Positions 34,101 through 46,340 of a stretch of DNA of 64,000 nucleotides are shown piece by piece. The position numbers were made by a program, and so were the translations under genes. Each line of letters begins with the position of its first letter. Positions within the stretch are counted from its first letter, which is position 1. The notes beneath the pieces were generated by a model. The model saw nothing but the letters and a program-made list of their open reading frames with translations, was not told the origin of the DNA and made no database searches. Source of the stretch: Amphibalanus amphitrite (Eukaryota > Arthropoda > Thecostraca > Balanomorpha > Balanidae); the NCBI RefSeq assembly GCF_019059575.1, contig NW_024881709.1:186001-250000 (forward strand). The letters are read 5' to 3'.

Positions 34101-34918
34101 TGAGTTCGCTGAGCCGCTCGCTTCTCCTGCGAAGATGAGTGAACATTCCCACACACTCCCTGATCTGGCGTCACGAGTGGGGTACAGCTTTAGTTTCCTA
34201 CGCCGTCTGTGTCAACCTACACGACTCTACCCGAGCTGCATGAAGTCACGTCCAACGTCGTTATGAGCGTTCCGTCTGAGTTAGGCCGTGCTGTCCATCA
34301 TGCGACTCTGCTGACTGTCCCGTCTCACCCCACCCCCACCAGGTTCGGCCCGTACTTCGTTGAGCCGGTCGTGGCGGGTCTAGACGAGGATGGCAAGCCC
34401 TACCTCAACGTCATGGACCTGATCGGCTGCGAGACCGAGACGGACGACTTTGTCGTCTCCGGCGTCTGTAACGAGCAGATGTACGGCATGTGCGAGTCGC
34501 TCTGGGAGCCCGATCTCGAGCCGGCCGATCTGTTCGAGACCATCGCTCAGGCGCTCATCAACGGCTTCGACCGTAACGCCGGCACCGGATGGGGCGCCAT
34601 TGTGCACGTCATGTGAGTGAAACTCAACCTTATTAGCGCAAGTTTCAAGGATTGTTTGGTTCATGCTTTGCCGCATGGACGGGGGGGGGGGGCATTTTGC
34701 TTTGTTCGGTATAAGACGCATAGTGCGTACCATGCAGCCTACGGCAAATGAGGGGCCTTACAGCTCAAGTGATGATCAAAAGGCATACTTATTTACCATA
34801 TGTGCTTTGTTTCCATGATAAGTGTCCCATATGCACGTGAGCTGACACTGTGCGTCTGTTCCGTTTCAGTGAGAAGGATAAGGTGACCACCCGCACTGTG
34901 AAGACTCGGATGGACTGA
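31162..34918 (+). CDS. PSMB3: Proteasome subunit beta type-3
   Basis: A complete gene of 204 residues (human PSMB3 has 205) in five coding exons: 31162-31164, 33608-33724, 33924-34099, 34343-34612, 34870-34918. The first coding exon contributes only the ATG, followed directly by GTAAGA; exon 2 continues [24 protein letters not shown]3 is one of the catalytically inactive beta subunits of the 20S core particle and helps form the beta rings. It lacks a processed N-terminal threonine, as seen here. Family landmarks are [52 protein letters not shown] and the C-terminus [21 protein letters not shown] at 35033-35038 lies 115 bp after the stop. The first intron (2.4 kb) carries a transposon. Tail-to-tail with MED24. 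Confidence 0.97.
31351..32878. mobile_element. 1.52 kb non-autonomous DNA transposon with 18-bp boxes, in PSMB3 intron 1
   Basis: The termini at 31355 and 32874 are perfect inverted repeats for 21 bp (starting CAGTAGGCGGAACTAT) and similar for about 20 bp more. The 4-bp word ATGT flanks both ends (31351-31354 and 32875-32878) as a likely target duplication. Inside are eleven copies of an 18-bp box with the form GTTCCCA-N4-TGGGAAC, four of them perfect, grouped next to both ends and in the middle. Repeats close to the ends are where many transposases bind. No transposase frame is present. A 4-bp duplication fits Sola or Chapaev types, but the family is not established. Confidence 0.85.
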
Positions 34919-35779
34919 GAACCTCCGCCGTCCGTCCTCCAGCTCCTTTCCCCCAGTGATCGCGTTCGCTCGTTCGCCGCCGCCAGCCGTGTCTCCGCGG
35001 CGATTCTCACTGTGTGCGCCGCTTGGCGCGCTAATAAAACATGTGAACAAACTGGCTGTCTGCTGCGGGAAGGGACCGATTTACCGCTGGAGTTCGTTCT
35101 GTCCCAATGGATCGCGAGTGGACGACGGCTCATAACCGTCAACAAAACGAGCGGACAAGAGGAAACCGTCGACATGTGGAGGGGCGCGAGAAATGACCCT
35201 GCCCGCTGCCAATGGCATGCAACTCTGCAACGGAAGTACAATCATGGGCGCCGATGACCACCGCAGCCTGGGCGCCCTGGACCTTCAAATCACCATTATC
35301 ACAAAGCACGATAAGAGTCGCGACTATATTCATTACGACACACGTAATCGACAAGTAACAAAGAGACATCGATAAAAAAGAAACATCGATTTAGTGGTCA
35401 AGTACCGACACATCGACAAATATTCCCCCTTTCCCCAGTATGAAACAAACTGCGACATCCCTGCGCACGACACTCAAATCTCTCACCGCGGCACTGCAAC
35501 GCCGTCTCAAAGTTCCCAGACGAGATCATCGTCCATTGCTCCCGAGGGAGGCTCCTGCGCAGTGCCCAACTGCCCATCCTCCCTGCCACAGGTTAGACCG
35601 GGCGAGGCACCAACCGCGGTCGGCCCCGCTGCGAAGTCGACCCTGCTCCGGGTCAGGTTCGGTCGTCGGCCACCATTCCGGCGGAATCTGCCAGGCCTCC
35701 CAGGTCAGGTGAAGTCACCGTCGACCACCTCAGTGATATCCTCACTCCTCAACCCTAGATCAGGTCATCTCAGGTCAGG
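34919..35779. other. PSMB3 3' UTR and convergent spacer to MED24
   Basis: The PSMB3 polyadenylation signal is at 35033-35038. No clear minus-strand polyadenylation signal for MED24 was seen between there and its stop codon. A GGTCA-rich stretch lies at 35700-35785, overlapping the MED24 end. Confidence 0.5.
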
Positions 35780-38700
35780 TCAGCGGCACTCGTCGCGTTC
35801 GTCGACCTGCATCGAGTGCAGCTGACAGAGCACCTTGGCCGCCACCTTGCGTCCCTGTCCCTCCCGGACATCCATCAGCCGAACCACCATGTCCGGAGAG
35901 AACGACGAGGGCGACAGACAGAGCAGGTGCCAGATCTGAAAACACGGGGGGTGAGCGGTCACACGACAGAACAATCACAGAGTAAAGATGGAAACAGAGA
36001 GCCAGTTTTGAAAACACATGACAGGGCGCGGTCACATGGCTGCAATTACAGAATAGCGACATCAGAGCACTGCGAAACTCACAGAAAGTAAGTTCAGATG
36101 ACAATAAAAAAACATAACTCTCTAAGAACAGGAAACGCCTGTTTAGATATATTAACATCCCCTCTGCATTGTCAAGGGCCCTCAATGATACCGTGGATAC
36201 TCCCCTAACATTTCCCCGATCACCCAGTCCCCGCGGTTAGCCACCTACCGCGGAGAGAGTGAGCGATCCGAGCAGGACGTGCATCCGCGGTCCGCCGCGA
36301 CGCGCCGCCTCTGTGATGTATTGGACTGAGAAGTGCGTCCATACTGTCATCTGCCGACGAGAGAGGATGAAGGTCAGACCAGGGGAGGAATATCAGTGAC
36401 TAACGAGGGATGAGTTGACAGTCAAAAGGGGAACAACGTATGATCGCCTGCAGCTGCTCTGCTGGCGCAGAGCAGCTGACTGGATAAGAAACTACCGCAC
36501 TCGCACTGTCCAGATAAGAATGTAATACATCGACACATAATAGAAGTACGGAAGAAACAACAGCGAACGGAAAAGTTACAGCGGACTATCCACTACATAG
36601 CAGTCGTCGCCTCCATCCTCACGCACCACTATTCCCTTCCTACGTCCTCTCCACCACGCCGCACGCACCCTGCTATCATAGGCGACCGCGGCGATCTGTG
36701 CGGCGATGAGTCGGACGGCGCGGGCCACGGCCGGCACCGCCGCCTCGGCCGCCGGCGCCAGCGGCCGCTCGTACTCGTCGGCCGAGATGAGGTCGGGGGT
36801 GGGCGGCGTGGCCGGCGCCGGCTGCATCAGCAGCTGGAACCGCAGTCGCTGGTACTCGGGCGACACGCCGGTCACAGGCTCCGGGCCGTCGGCGGCCAGC
36901 AGGAGAACTGTGACAGTCATGCGGGCCAGACACGCCAGCTTGGGCTCCGAGGCGGCCGCGTGGCTGAGGGCGGGGAGAAAGGTCGCAGTTAGGCGTAAAG
37001 CGAGGAGACTGCGATTTTAGTTATGCTGGAAGATAATGGTACACTGTCATTTAACGGTCAGCGACAGGCCACCGGTCGGTACTCACCCGTGTCCGTTACC
37101 GAAGAAGTCGACCAGCACGTGCGAGGCGAGTGCCAGCGCGCACAGCGGCAGGTCCAGGTGGAACACCGCCAGGGCCATCTCCTCCGCACGCTGCCGCTCG
37201 CGCTCGAATGGGAAGTCCAGCACCATCTGTGGGACAGAGGGGATCTCAGTGAACAGGAGATGGTATGGTGATGACAGACAGAAGAGACAGAAGAGCTCAC
37301 GATCAGTGAGCTCGGAATCCCACAACTGTGACCCCGGCTACCTAGAGTGATTTATGAATCATTGCTGACAAACATATTACCACCGATACCAGACAGCGTG
37401 AAAAAGTGAATTTCACTTCACAAATAAAAATTCCAACCAATGAACCAAAGCGGGGTTCGGTACAATGAAGGCGACACCTCATAATAAAGACCGGAGCCCA
37501 GCCTTCTGTGAATTAATTTATTTATCCGTTGTCCAGCGAGCAGCTCTGTCCCTATCCTCTCTTCCACCGTTTCTTTCACATCCACAGTTGTCCCTCATCC
37601 TCCCCTCCGCATATATCTAAGCCTCGACTCTAATTACGTCTGTCCTAGCTTCGAATCTCCCCTCTACACCGCTAGGATCCCCTCCTCTCGCCACTCACGC
37701 TGACAGTGGAGCTGACGAACCAGGCGGCGCCGCCGCGCGCCAGAAGCCGCCGGAACTCGGTAATGTCACTGTCCGACAGCGAGCCCGCCGACACCACAGA
37801 GTCCCAGAGCTGGCGAAGTTGCACTAAGAGGGCGGCCGGCTCCTCACCGCCGGACTGGATACTGTGGGAGGGCAGGTCACAGGTTAGATCACAGGTCACA
37901 GGTCACAGCTGCACCAGGAGGGCGGCCGACTCCTCACCGCCAGACTGGATACTGCATAACTGAGGTCACAGCTCAGGTCACAGTCTCAAGTCACAAGCCA
38001 GGGCAAAGGTGCACTAACATAATGAAAGACACGCCATCAATGGCTGTCTTCGAGGCAGCACACTAGCTGAATATCCAAATTATTTCCCTGAACTCTTGAT
38101 CACATAAAGCACACAATTCTGCCCCTCCTACACATCAACCCCTCTCCCCCTCCACGATCTCTTACCGCACTGCACCGTCTCGTGGCAGGAAGTCATCCAG
38201 CACGTGGTGCATGATGCTCTGGGCCAGGGCGAGCCTCTCGTGGGCCTGGTCGCCGGTGGGCAGGCAGTCGGCAGGCACCGGCGCAAGGTACATGTTCACC
38301 AGCACCCGCGCCTTCTGGGCCAGACGCTCGTCGGAGCTCTGAGAATGAGAGGGAGAATCAGAACACAGCTGGGATGAGCAACAGCTGGGTCAGAACAAGG
38401 AGGTAGACTTACAAAAAAAAAAAATATTAAGCCAGGGAGAAGGAAGGTTGGTGGAGTATTTGGTTCGTTGACTATCCGCTCGCTAAGCAGATAAGACCGC
38501 CGTGAGATGGCCGATGGATGGCGAAATCACACAATTATTGGAATGAATACCGGCACCGTCTAGCAAATAAGTGACTCAAGTGTAAAGCAAGTGAGGTACG
38601 AAACCCCGCATCCCTGAAAGTGTGTCGGTACTCAGACACACCAGCCGATATAAAACAGCTAACCACCAAACCGGCCAGCAGCGGGGGCCGGCCCTCACCT

Positions 38701-41700
38701 GAAGAACCGACTTGAGAAAGACGACCACGCAGACGGAGAGGCAGGCCCACTGCCGGTTCATGTTGTCGACCACCGTCTGAACCTGCTCCTGAGAGACCTG
38801 TCCGTCCGACCAGGCCAGCAGCAGCCAGTAGATGAAGGCGGGGACCGAGAGACAGACCTCGTCCCAACGGACAGCGCTGAGGACACGTAAACGCATTCAG
38901 TCAGTTAGTCAGACACAGCGCTGAGAGGGACAGAGACAATCAAACTCAAAGCCAGATAGTACAGTGCCTCGTCCCAGCAGACAGCGCTGAGAGGGACACA
39001 GAGACAATCAGACTCAAAGCCAGACACAGAGTCAGACGCAATGAAGTACCTCGTCCCAGCAAATCCCTAACCAATCCGAAACTGATCAATAAATCAGTTA
39101 ATATATCATCGAAACTCTCAAACAGCCGACTCACCTGGCCAGCAAATCATATCATACGCAACTATCCCGACCACCTACCCATACTCCATCCACACCCCGC
39201 GAGCCTGCCCGCTCCACGTCGTCCACATCTGGCTCACCTGACGAGCAGGTTGGCTCCGGGTGTCATCAGCTGCTCGTACAGCTGAGTGAAGCGGGACGGC
39301 TCGCCGAGCTCCGTCAGGCTCAGCACGCTGCGTCCGTCGGCAGGCCGGTAGAACAGACGAATCCACCGCTGGATGAATGGCTCTGTGCCCGTGTCGGGGC
39401 ACGTCAGAGAGCCGGCCGGTGGCAGCGCCTGGGGGCGCGACAGGGCACATGTTAGATGGGAGATATCGCCGGAGGCATTAGTGGTTAGGTCAGCACGCAG
39501 CGAAGCGCATGGGGCCTGGACAGCTCGCGGGTCAGAGAGCCGAATATGAAAGAGACATTACTGTAAACATTGTCAGCATACGATTGAAATTTGAAGCAAC
39601 ATGAGTGAGCTCTGTAAATATAAGTCCAACGTTTGTCCAAGGCTACAGGACCACAGGAAACAGAACTACAAGAAACAGAACTACTGGGAAACAGAGCTAC
39701 AGGGAAACAGAACTACATGAAACAGAACTACATGAAACAGAACTACATGAAACAGAACTACAGGAAACAGGACTACAGGAAACAGAACTATACGAAACAG
39801 AACTACAGAAAACAGAACTAAAGGAAACAGAGCTACAGGAAACCTAACTACACGAAACGGCAGTCAAATGTGTGCAGACTCGCATCATCCTGTGGTAGAC
39901 GTACCTCCAGGCCGTAGTTTTTGACGGTAGTCATGACGATGAGGAAAGTGACCTCGAAGAGGATCGCCTGGTTCTTGATGGACGGCGACTCGGCCGATGA
40001 CGACGTCCGCAGGCTGTTCAGCATGATGAGATGCTGCGAAAACATAGCATGGGTGTGATAGAGGAACGATAGCGACCGTACTAGATGGGTGTCCAGTGAT
40101 CTCGGACCTATCTCGATCCCGGTCCATAAAACGAGCCTAGATCACGCCGAGTAAGCACGCACAACACAGTCATGCAGCAGCTTACACCATGATGGGATGT
40201 AAACGCAAGTTTACATTTTCATATAGGTCATGCCACTTCCAAGTTTGAGCTAAATTAAACCAGAAGTGTGACAGACGCAATTTCAAAAGAAAATAAAGAA
40301 CACCGCTGCACCATTCCCGGGATCCATGACCGCACTGTTGACGTCCTCACCTTCATCAGCTGCTGGACCTTGCCGATGCCGACGGCTGCGCCGATGACCA
40401 GATGCTGGGACGGCCCGAGCATGTGGAAGAGCACGGTGGTGATCTTGGAGATGCCAGCCTCCTGCTGCTGCACCTCCATCGTGTTCAGGATGCTCTTGAC
40501 GGTCGGATCGGCGCGGAGGATGCTGCCGGGGCTGTCACCGGGACAGTCCTGGGAGAGGGTGGACTGGAGCTGGCGCAGACGGGACGCACGGCTCACCGAT
40601 ACCCTGTGGACAGGATACGCTCATGTCACTGAGCACGACAGTCATAACGTAGAATCACGTCATGAGCATGGGCAATGGGCCTGGTAATCTGTCATTGTCA
40701 CCGGACAGTATTGATGATAGGGCCGAAAAAGTCAAAACCATCGTGTCACTGCCCGACGTCCCCGAGAATACATCCGAACTCCGAAAGCTCAAAAGCAGAC
40801 AGCCGACGCAAAGCCATCACAGTTTTACACACTCAGTAACAAACATTTGGAATCTCAGGGGTATCTGCACCGTTTTCAAGTACTCCCTGCAGTTGCCAGT
40901 TCTCACCTGAGTTTCATGATGCTCTGCAGGTCCTCCTCGGTGATGACCTCCGCCTTCAGCATCTCTCGCAGCAGCAGCTCCAGAGTGTCCTGGCCGGCGT
41001 GTCCGTCCCGGTTGTAGAGCAGCTCCACGAGGTCCAGCTGACCACCGGCCGACACCAGACGGTGGAACGCGGCGGCCAGGGCCGCGGAAGGTGCTCCGGA
41101 GCCTGTCGGAGAATGAGGCGAAATGAGGAAACGCACCCAAGGTCACAGTTCGGGAAATGTTGGGGTCGGGACTGGGAGACAGCAATGAGAAACACTATCA
41201 TGTAGTAGTCCGCAGATATCGGCTAAAAATAGGTAGTTCGTCCCCGAAAAAAAAAATGAGAACATGGCGACCCGAAATTGCATTACCTGCTGCAAATCAC
41301 TGACTCGATGACTGTAGCTGAACTTCCGACTTGGTGTCAGTCCACACCAGCACTTACCTGCGAGTCCGTTGTTGAGACAGACCATCAGCTTGGGCAGCCG
41401 GTGGTACGTGAACTGGACCCAGTAGCGGCCCATGTCCGTGCCCACCGCCTGGGAGAGACCCTCGCAGCAGGTGCGCACGATGTTGAAGTACAGATCCTCG
41501 GCTGATATCCCCTGAGAAACGAGCAAACGAGGCTGGTTAGGTTGGTTTCAGTACGACTACAGTCTACAGCTGCATCTAATTCAATTAAGAAAATGGACAA
41601 CACTAGCTGAATATAGATTCTCGCGTCCATCACCACCACCATGACAGGTAGGTACCTGAGTTATGACCCATATCAACATTGCCTAATTAACCATCAAGCA

Positions 41701-44262
41701 GCTTTTGCCACACTCAAGGCTCCAGCAGTCAATCTTCCCCCTGTCCTTCAGCAGTACTGCGGCAGCCACAGAATCCCACCCGGCCCTCTGACCTGCGTCT
41801 CCTTCAGCCTGATGAGCCGATCCGCCAGTGCCTGCGGCGGCCGGACCCGGAAGCAGCTCAGCTCCACCTGCACCAGGCAGTGCACGGCGCGGATGATGGG
41901 GTGCTCGCGGGCCGGCGCCGGCACCGGCCACAGACCCGACGATGGGTCGTACTCCAGCAGCGAGCTGACGGGCAGACGCGGTCAGATAAGGTCAGGTGGA
42001 GGCGGTCAGGCGAATGTGTGGTCAGATGGAGGCGATCAGAATGTGCGGATGGTTTGATGGAGGCGGCAATATGCAGGCTTTCAGAAAAAAAAAACAGATG
42101 AGTGCGGCTGCTGGGGAGAACGACCAGCTAGACAGAGACAAGGAAACGGTCGATCCACAGATACCAGGAGTGGATAGAAGAGAAAAGGTGGTCGAATACC
42201 GGATACACTCAACGTCTATTTGATTACCAGATAAGCAAGCAGGCATGACAGAAAGACAGCCAGAGCACAGCGCACATGTGTGCCACAAGAAGACGTAATG
42301 TGAACGGCACACGAACGGGTCTTGCGACAGTAGTATAACAAGCCAAGCGAGCGTTTATTCCAAAATACACAGGCTGGTAGTACGTGACTTTCTGGTTAAT
42401 CATTTTCACCGCAGCTGTTTGACGACACTGAGGTGGTCGCTGGTCGGTTCCAGTTCCTGCTCCAGCCGTCCCAGCAGCTTGGTGACGGCCAGCACCTTGC
42501 CTGGCAACACACAGCACGGAGTGCCGATTCAATAACATGAGTGAATAAATGAATGAATGAATGAATGAATGAATGAATGAATGAATGAATGAATGAACAA
42601 ATTGTTAGATAAATGAATGACACAAAGTTATATGCAAAATAAAAGCATGATAAATAAGTGAATGCGCGACCCTAAAAAGGCACGATATACGATGACTGAG
42701 TCACGAGAAAAAAAATGCGCCGTACAGAGCTATAAAAAAATGCAGCCTTTTACCACCCATCAACTTCCACCTACCCTGATCCTCGAGCCTGCCGAGGTAC
42801 AGCAGCGCGGCCAGGAACCTGTTCCTGGCCACCAGCTCGGCGAGCGCGGCCAGCTTCAGATTGAGCGCCTGACGGGCGGGGTCGGCGGCGGCGGCAGGGT
42901 CAACGCCAGCCTCCAGCAGGGCAGAGAGCCACTCCACCAGCGAGAGGACCGAGCGAGCCAGGTCCATACACTCCTCCTGCTTACCGCGACACTGCACCTG
43001 AGACTGGGGAGAAAAGGTCCTAGTCAGGACACCGGAGCGGGCCATATCTTACCACACTGCGCCTCAACGAAAGGGGACAAAGGGGGTAGGGAGGACTAGG
43101 GGCGCTAGTTATAACACAGAACGGGGATCAGGTTATACCACGCTATGGCTGTAACTGGAGGCAACCACGAACACTATGTAACAGCAGCATACTCACACAA
43201 GTAATTTGATATAAATATCCACAGCGATACTTCAGTTCAGAGCACTGGAAACATTATCAGAATGAGTTGAATGTGCCTTTGAGCGCTACCGTAGCTCGCA
43301 TATCGCTGACGTTCGTATATACGTGAGACCGTTTACTGGTAGCTGAAGCTCCATAGAGCTCCTATGAAGTAGCTGAGGCTAGAGCAGCTGTAGCTCGTCC
43401 ATGCGCTGTAGTTACCTCGACCATGGAGACAATATCCAGACAGGCGGAGAGACAGTGGATCTTTTCGAAGCTGCGGAACCCGGCCACCGCTTCCAGTACC
43501 GCCTGATGGGAGATGATCTGCAGACAACAGAACAACTGGATTAGGTTTCACACATAGGATCGACAAACATTGCTTGCATTGAATGATGTGATCATTTTAG
43601 GAACAAACAAGCAAAACAGAGAAATGAGCAGCGACGCAACAAAAAAGACCATTCTTTATTCAGTCAAGTCGCATAGTAGGTAGTTCAAAAAACGTACTCC
43701 CGAGCAGAGCGAGTGTTTGATGTATTTGAAGATGATTGTCTTCATGGTGGGTCCCACAGTGGAGAGTTGCAGCATCGTCGGAGCCAGATCGTATACGTCA
43801 CCGCTGACACCACGCGGCAAAATCTGAAACATAATCATCAATTATGATCTGATAAGGCTTCGTCACTTTCAACTAGACATGGTAAATGAATTTCTAACAA
43901 GAAAGAAAACAAACTGTGATTAGATACGATAGCAAACGATAATAGAAATTACGCAGAGGAGACTGCGATCATGGATTACGGGATCGTATAAGATCGCCTA
44001 GGGATCGTATATGGATTGTATACGATCGTCCAGGGATCGTAAATAGATCTATAAGATCGCCTATATATCCTCTCACACGGTGAGTTACAGCCCATCGGCC
44101 TGATGTCGAGCTCAACCCAGAAACGCGTCTCCACCGCCCCGCCACCGAGCAGCGATCGGACCGCTAACGTACCTGTTTGATGGCGATGCCCCAGACCTGT
44201 TCATCCCAGCGCTCCCGCCAGGCCCTCAGCAGCAGCGACCGCAGCGAATCCTTCTTCCCCAT
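35780..44262 (-). CDS. MED24: Mediator of RNA polymerase II transcription subunit 24
   Basis: Eighteen coding exons, all GT-AG with matching phase, give 979 residues (human 989): 44262-44173, 43823-43698, 43517-43416, 43003-42775, 42500-42410, 41964-41793, 41511-41358, 41102-40907, 40603-40351, 40033-39905, 39428-39238, 38876-38699, 38338-38166, 37861-37699, 37226-37087, 36963-36669, 36350-36249, 35935-35780. MED24 belongs to the Mediator tail and links activators, including nuclear receptors, to polymerase II. Landmarks against the human protein are the N-terminal LLRAWRERWDEQVWGIAIK, ILRADPTVKSILNTME, WDEVCLSVPAFIYWLL and the C-terminal GRKVAAKVLCQL. LXXLL motifs are present, for example LRSLL (7-11), LSALL (132-136) and LAALL (170-174). 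An acceptor at 44302-44303 implies an upstream leader exon; an in-frame ATG at 44295 would add 11 residues. Confidence 0.96.
37906..37957 (-). pseudogene. Partial duplicate of the MED24 exon 14 start
   Basis: About 45 bp in the intron upstream of exon 14 repeat the first bases of that exon (the part encoding IQSGGEEPAALLVQ), with a few changes. The copy has no donor, and AGGTCA-rich DNA surrounds it. It is most likely a small tandem duplication, not a used exon. Confidence 0.6.
39642..39858 (+). repeat. Minisatellite of about 14-15 bp in MED24 intron 10
   Basis: About fourteen copies of AACAGAACTACAGGA and variants. An open frame across it reads as repeated ETELQ/ETELH, which is an artefact of the repeat. 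Confidence 0.9.
42546..42597 (+). repeat. (TGAA)n microsatellite in MED24 intron 4
   Basis: Thirteen clean copies of ATGA/TGAA. Confidence 0.95.
43965..44075. repeat. Degenerate GGATCGTATA tandem repeat in MED24 intron 1
   Basis: Four or five diverged units of about 25 bp resembling GGGATCGTATAAGATCGCCTA. Many sub-words are self-complementary (GTATAC, GATC), so the stretch can form local hairpins. Confidence 0.6.
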
Positions 44263-44301
44263 GGTGACGCCGCAGCCGGGACGTAGAGTCAGCATCCCAG
44301 C

Positions 44302-46340
44302 CTGCAGGCAAATGCAGATTGCAGTGTCAGATAAAATCCGGAGCTTAAGTTGTAAAGTGTTGAGATAGGTTCGCCACAGTAACGTTAGCTTTTCGATGTC
44401 CAAATGTTCTAAGCATCTTCTGGACAAATTTTATTCACATTTCTTCATCTTCACAAATATTTGTTTATGAATCCCAGATCCTCACTAGGCACCACCTTGT
44501 CCCATGGGAAAATGTAACTAAAAGACCCTGAAAAAGCATTTTGATAGCCCAACTACTGAGTGTGAGACTCTCACCAAGCCCCACAGGACCTCACCCACAG
44601 CAAAATACTGTGATATGTCAGGCTGAGATTGAGCCACATCAGATTTCAGCTTTGCTCCTGAACTCACCATAGGCATTTTCCCAAACTGAGGTTTAATGTG
44701 GGCTGCCTGGCCCTGATCCACAACCCAATACTGATACTTAGTATTTACACAGTGCTGAGTGCTGATATAAAGTCTAGGGAATAATAATTCAGTCCAATTC
44801 AATCCAATGTCAGCCTGCCTTGCCAAGGCAATCCTCAACTTGAACTACTAGCTCTGCAGCACTGGCCACTAAAGAACTAAAGCTGAGATGCTGACTGCTG
44901 ACAACATTTTATGACTGCATAACAGTGACATATACATTTCCCTATTGGGGGTGCAGGCCCAGGGCTTTATTCTATTCACTTTTGACTTTTGACAACATCA
45001 GGTCAATTCTCATGCTGTCAGAAATATTTTTGGTAAATATCAACATAAAACCAGAAATGATAGATGTAGCCCTCATGTTACACAAGCCAGTCACAGATTG
45101 ACACAAACCACTGGCACGAGCACAGCAGTCTCAGAGCCGATTCCTCGCCTTCACCACATGGCACACCACACAGCACAGCCAGCCTCATACGACACAGGTG
45201 ACAGATGACGGGTGGCACAGGTCATGTGGCCAGCTGGCCCCAGGGCTGTGCAGTGGTGCACTTAGCACCTCACAGCTCAGCAAGTGGACAAAATGGTGCA
45301 TATCAAGCGACCCAAAGTCCCCGCTGGTTGCGCAGGTTTAAATAGCCCAAAGCCCCCTGTCAGCAGGCGACAACCTGCTGGATATAAGCTGATGCCGAGA
45401 CAAAAATAAGCAGCAGTCTGCAGTACAGTAGGTTATTTTTTTATTTTATAGATCTGACACAGTCACGTGCATTCGGTAATTGTACTTCTAAAAACGTTTC
45501 CATGACAATAAGTGTTCATTTTAAATGCTCAATGCTTGGTCACGTTTCCCCAACACTTGCATGGCCCAATATGAATAATATTCACTCACCAACAGCCGCC
45601 AGATGGAGGTCAAAATGCAATGTATTTACACCACTGAACTCTATAATGATTTACACGCACAATTTCCTACTTGTAAATCTTCTCAGGGTGAGTATTCGAC
45701 TGGTATGACCCGAACGAACTGCAGTAAGTTGTTGCCTAGCAACATGCAAAATAAAGGCTCGCTGGTCTGTAGTTGCTAGGAAACCCCCGGCTATTTCATA
45801 AGCAAAAGCTGCTATTAGTGCCACTGAACACTAGACATTTTGAAGTAGACGCACTCAATTTGGGACGTAATTGACGCAGCTTTTCAGCTGATTCCCTTTC
45901 TTCGTCACTGTAGTAGTCAAATCACGTTAATTTTCTAAAATTAGGTTACAAATATTTTTACAATAGTACAATAAATACATATCATTCATATAAAAATGTT
46001 TGTCGCTAAACATCCGAAGGAAAACATCAAAATTTAAAGCAAAATGAAGTCCAATAAAAATTTGCCTACGTCAAACTGACGTCAAAGGGCTTCAACTTTT
46101 GACGAAATGAAAAATCAAAGAACATAGGGAAAGGCACACCTCGGAATACTTGGCATCTTGTTGCGTTTATCTATCAGTTTCGTCAGTTCGTTGGGAGGTT
46201 GAGGGCGTTGCGCCGGGTGCTTGTGGTAATACTTGCGATTGGTAGATTCGTGTGGACGTGATATATGTGAAGTTTCTGAAGGCAGTTTTTGGGCTTGGAA
46301 CAAGTGTTTTATCGTATAAGCTCCAAGTAGCGTGGCAATC
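44302..46340. promoter_or_regulatory. MED24 leader region and shared MED24/PLXDC control region
   Basis: The coding starts diverge with 2.1 kb between them. No exon is recognisable. A perfect RFX-type X-box, GTTGCCTAGCAAC, lies at 45731-45743, with a weaker copy GTTGCTAGGAAAC starting near 45771. A CRE palindrome lies at 46077-46084. At least one MED24 leader exon must be within or beyond this stretch. Confidence 0.4.

Noticed and set aside
34380-34733. 117-codon minus-strand frame over PSMB3 exon 4
   Set aside because: Antisense shadow of a conserved exon.
39605-39847. ETELQ/ETELH repeat protein
   Set aside because: Translation of a 14-15 bp minisatellite inside a MED24 intron.
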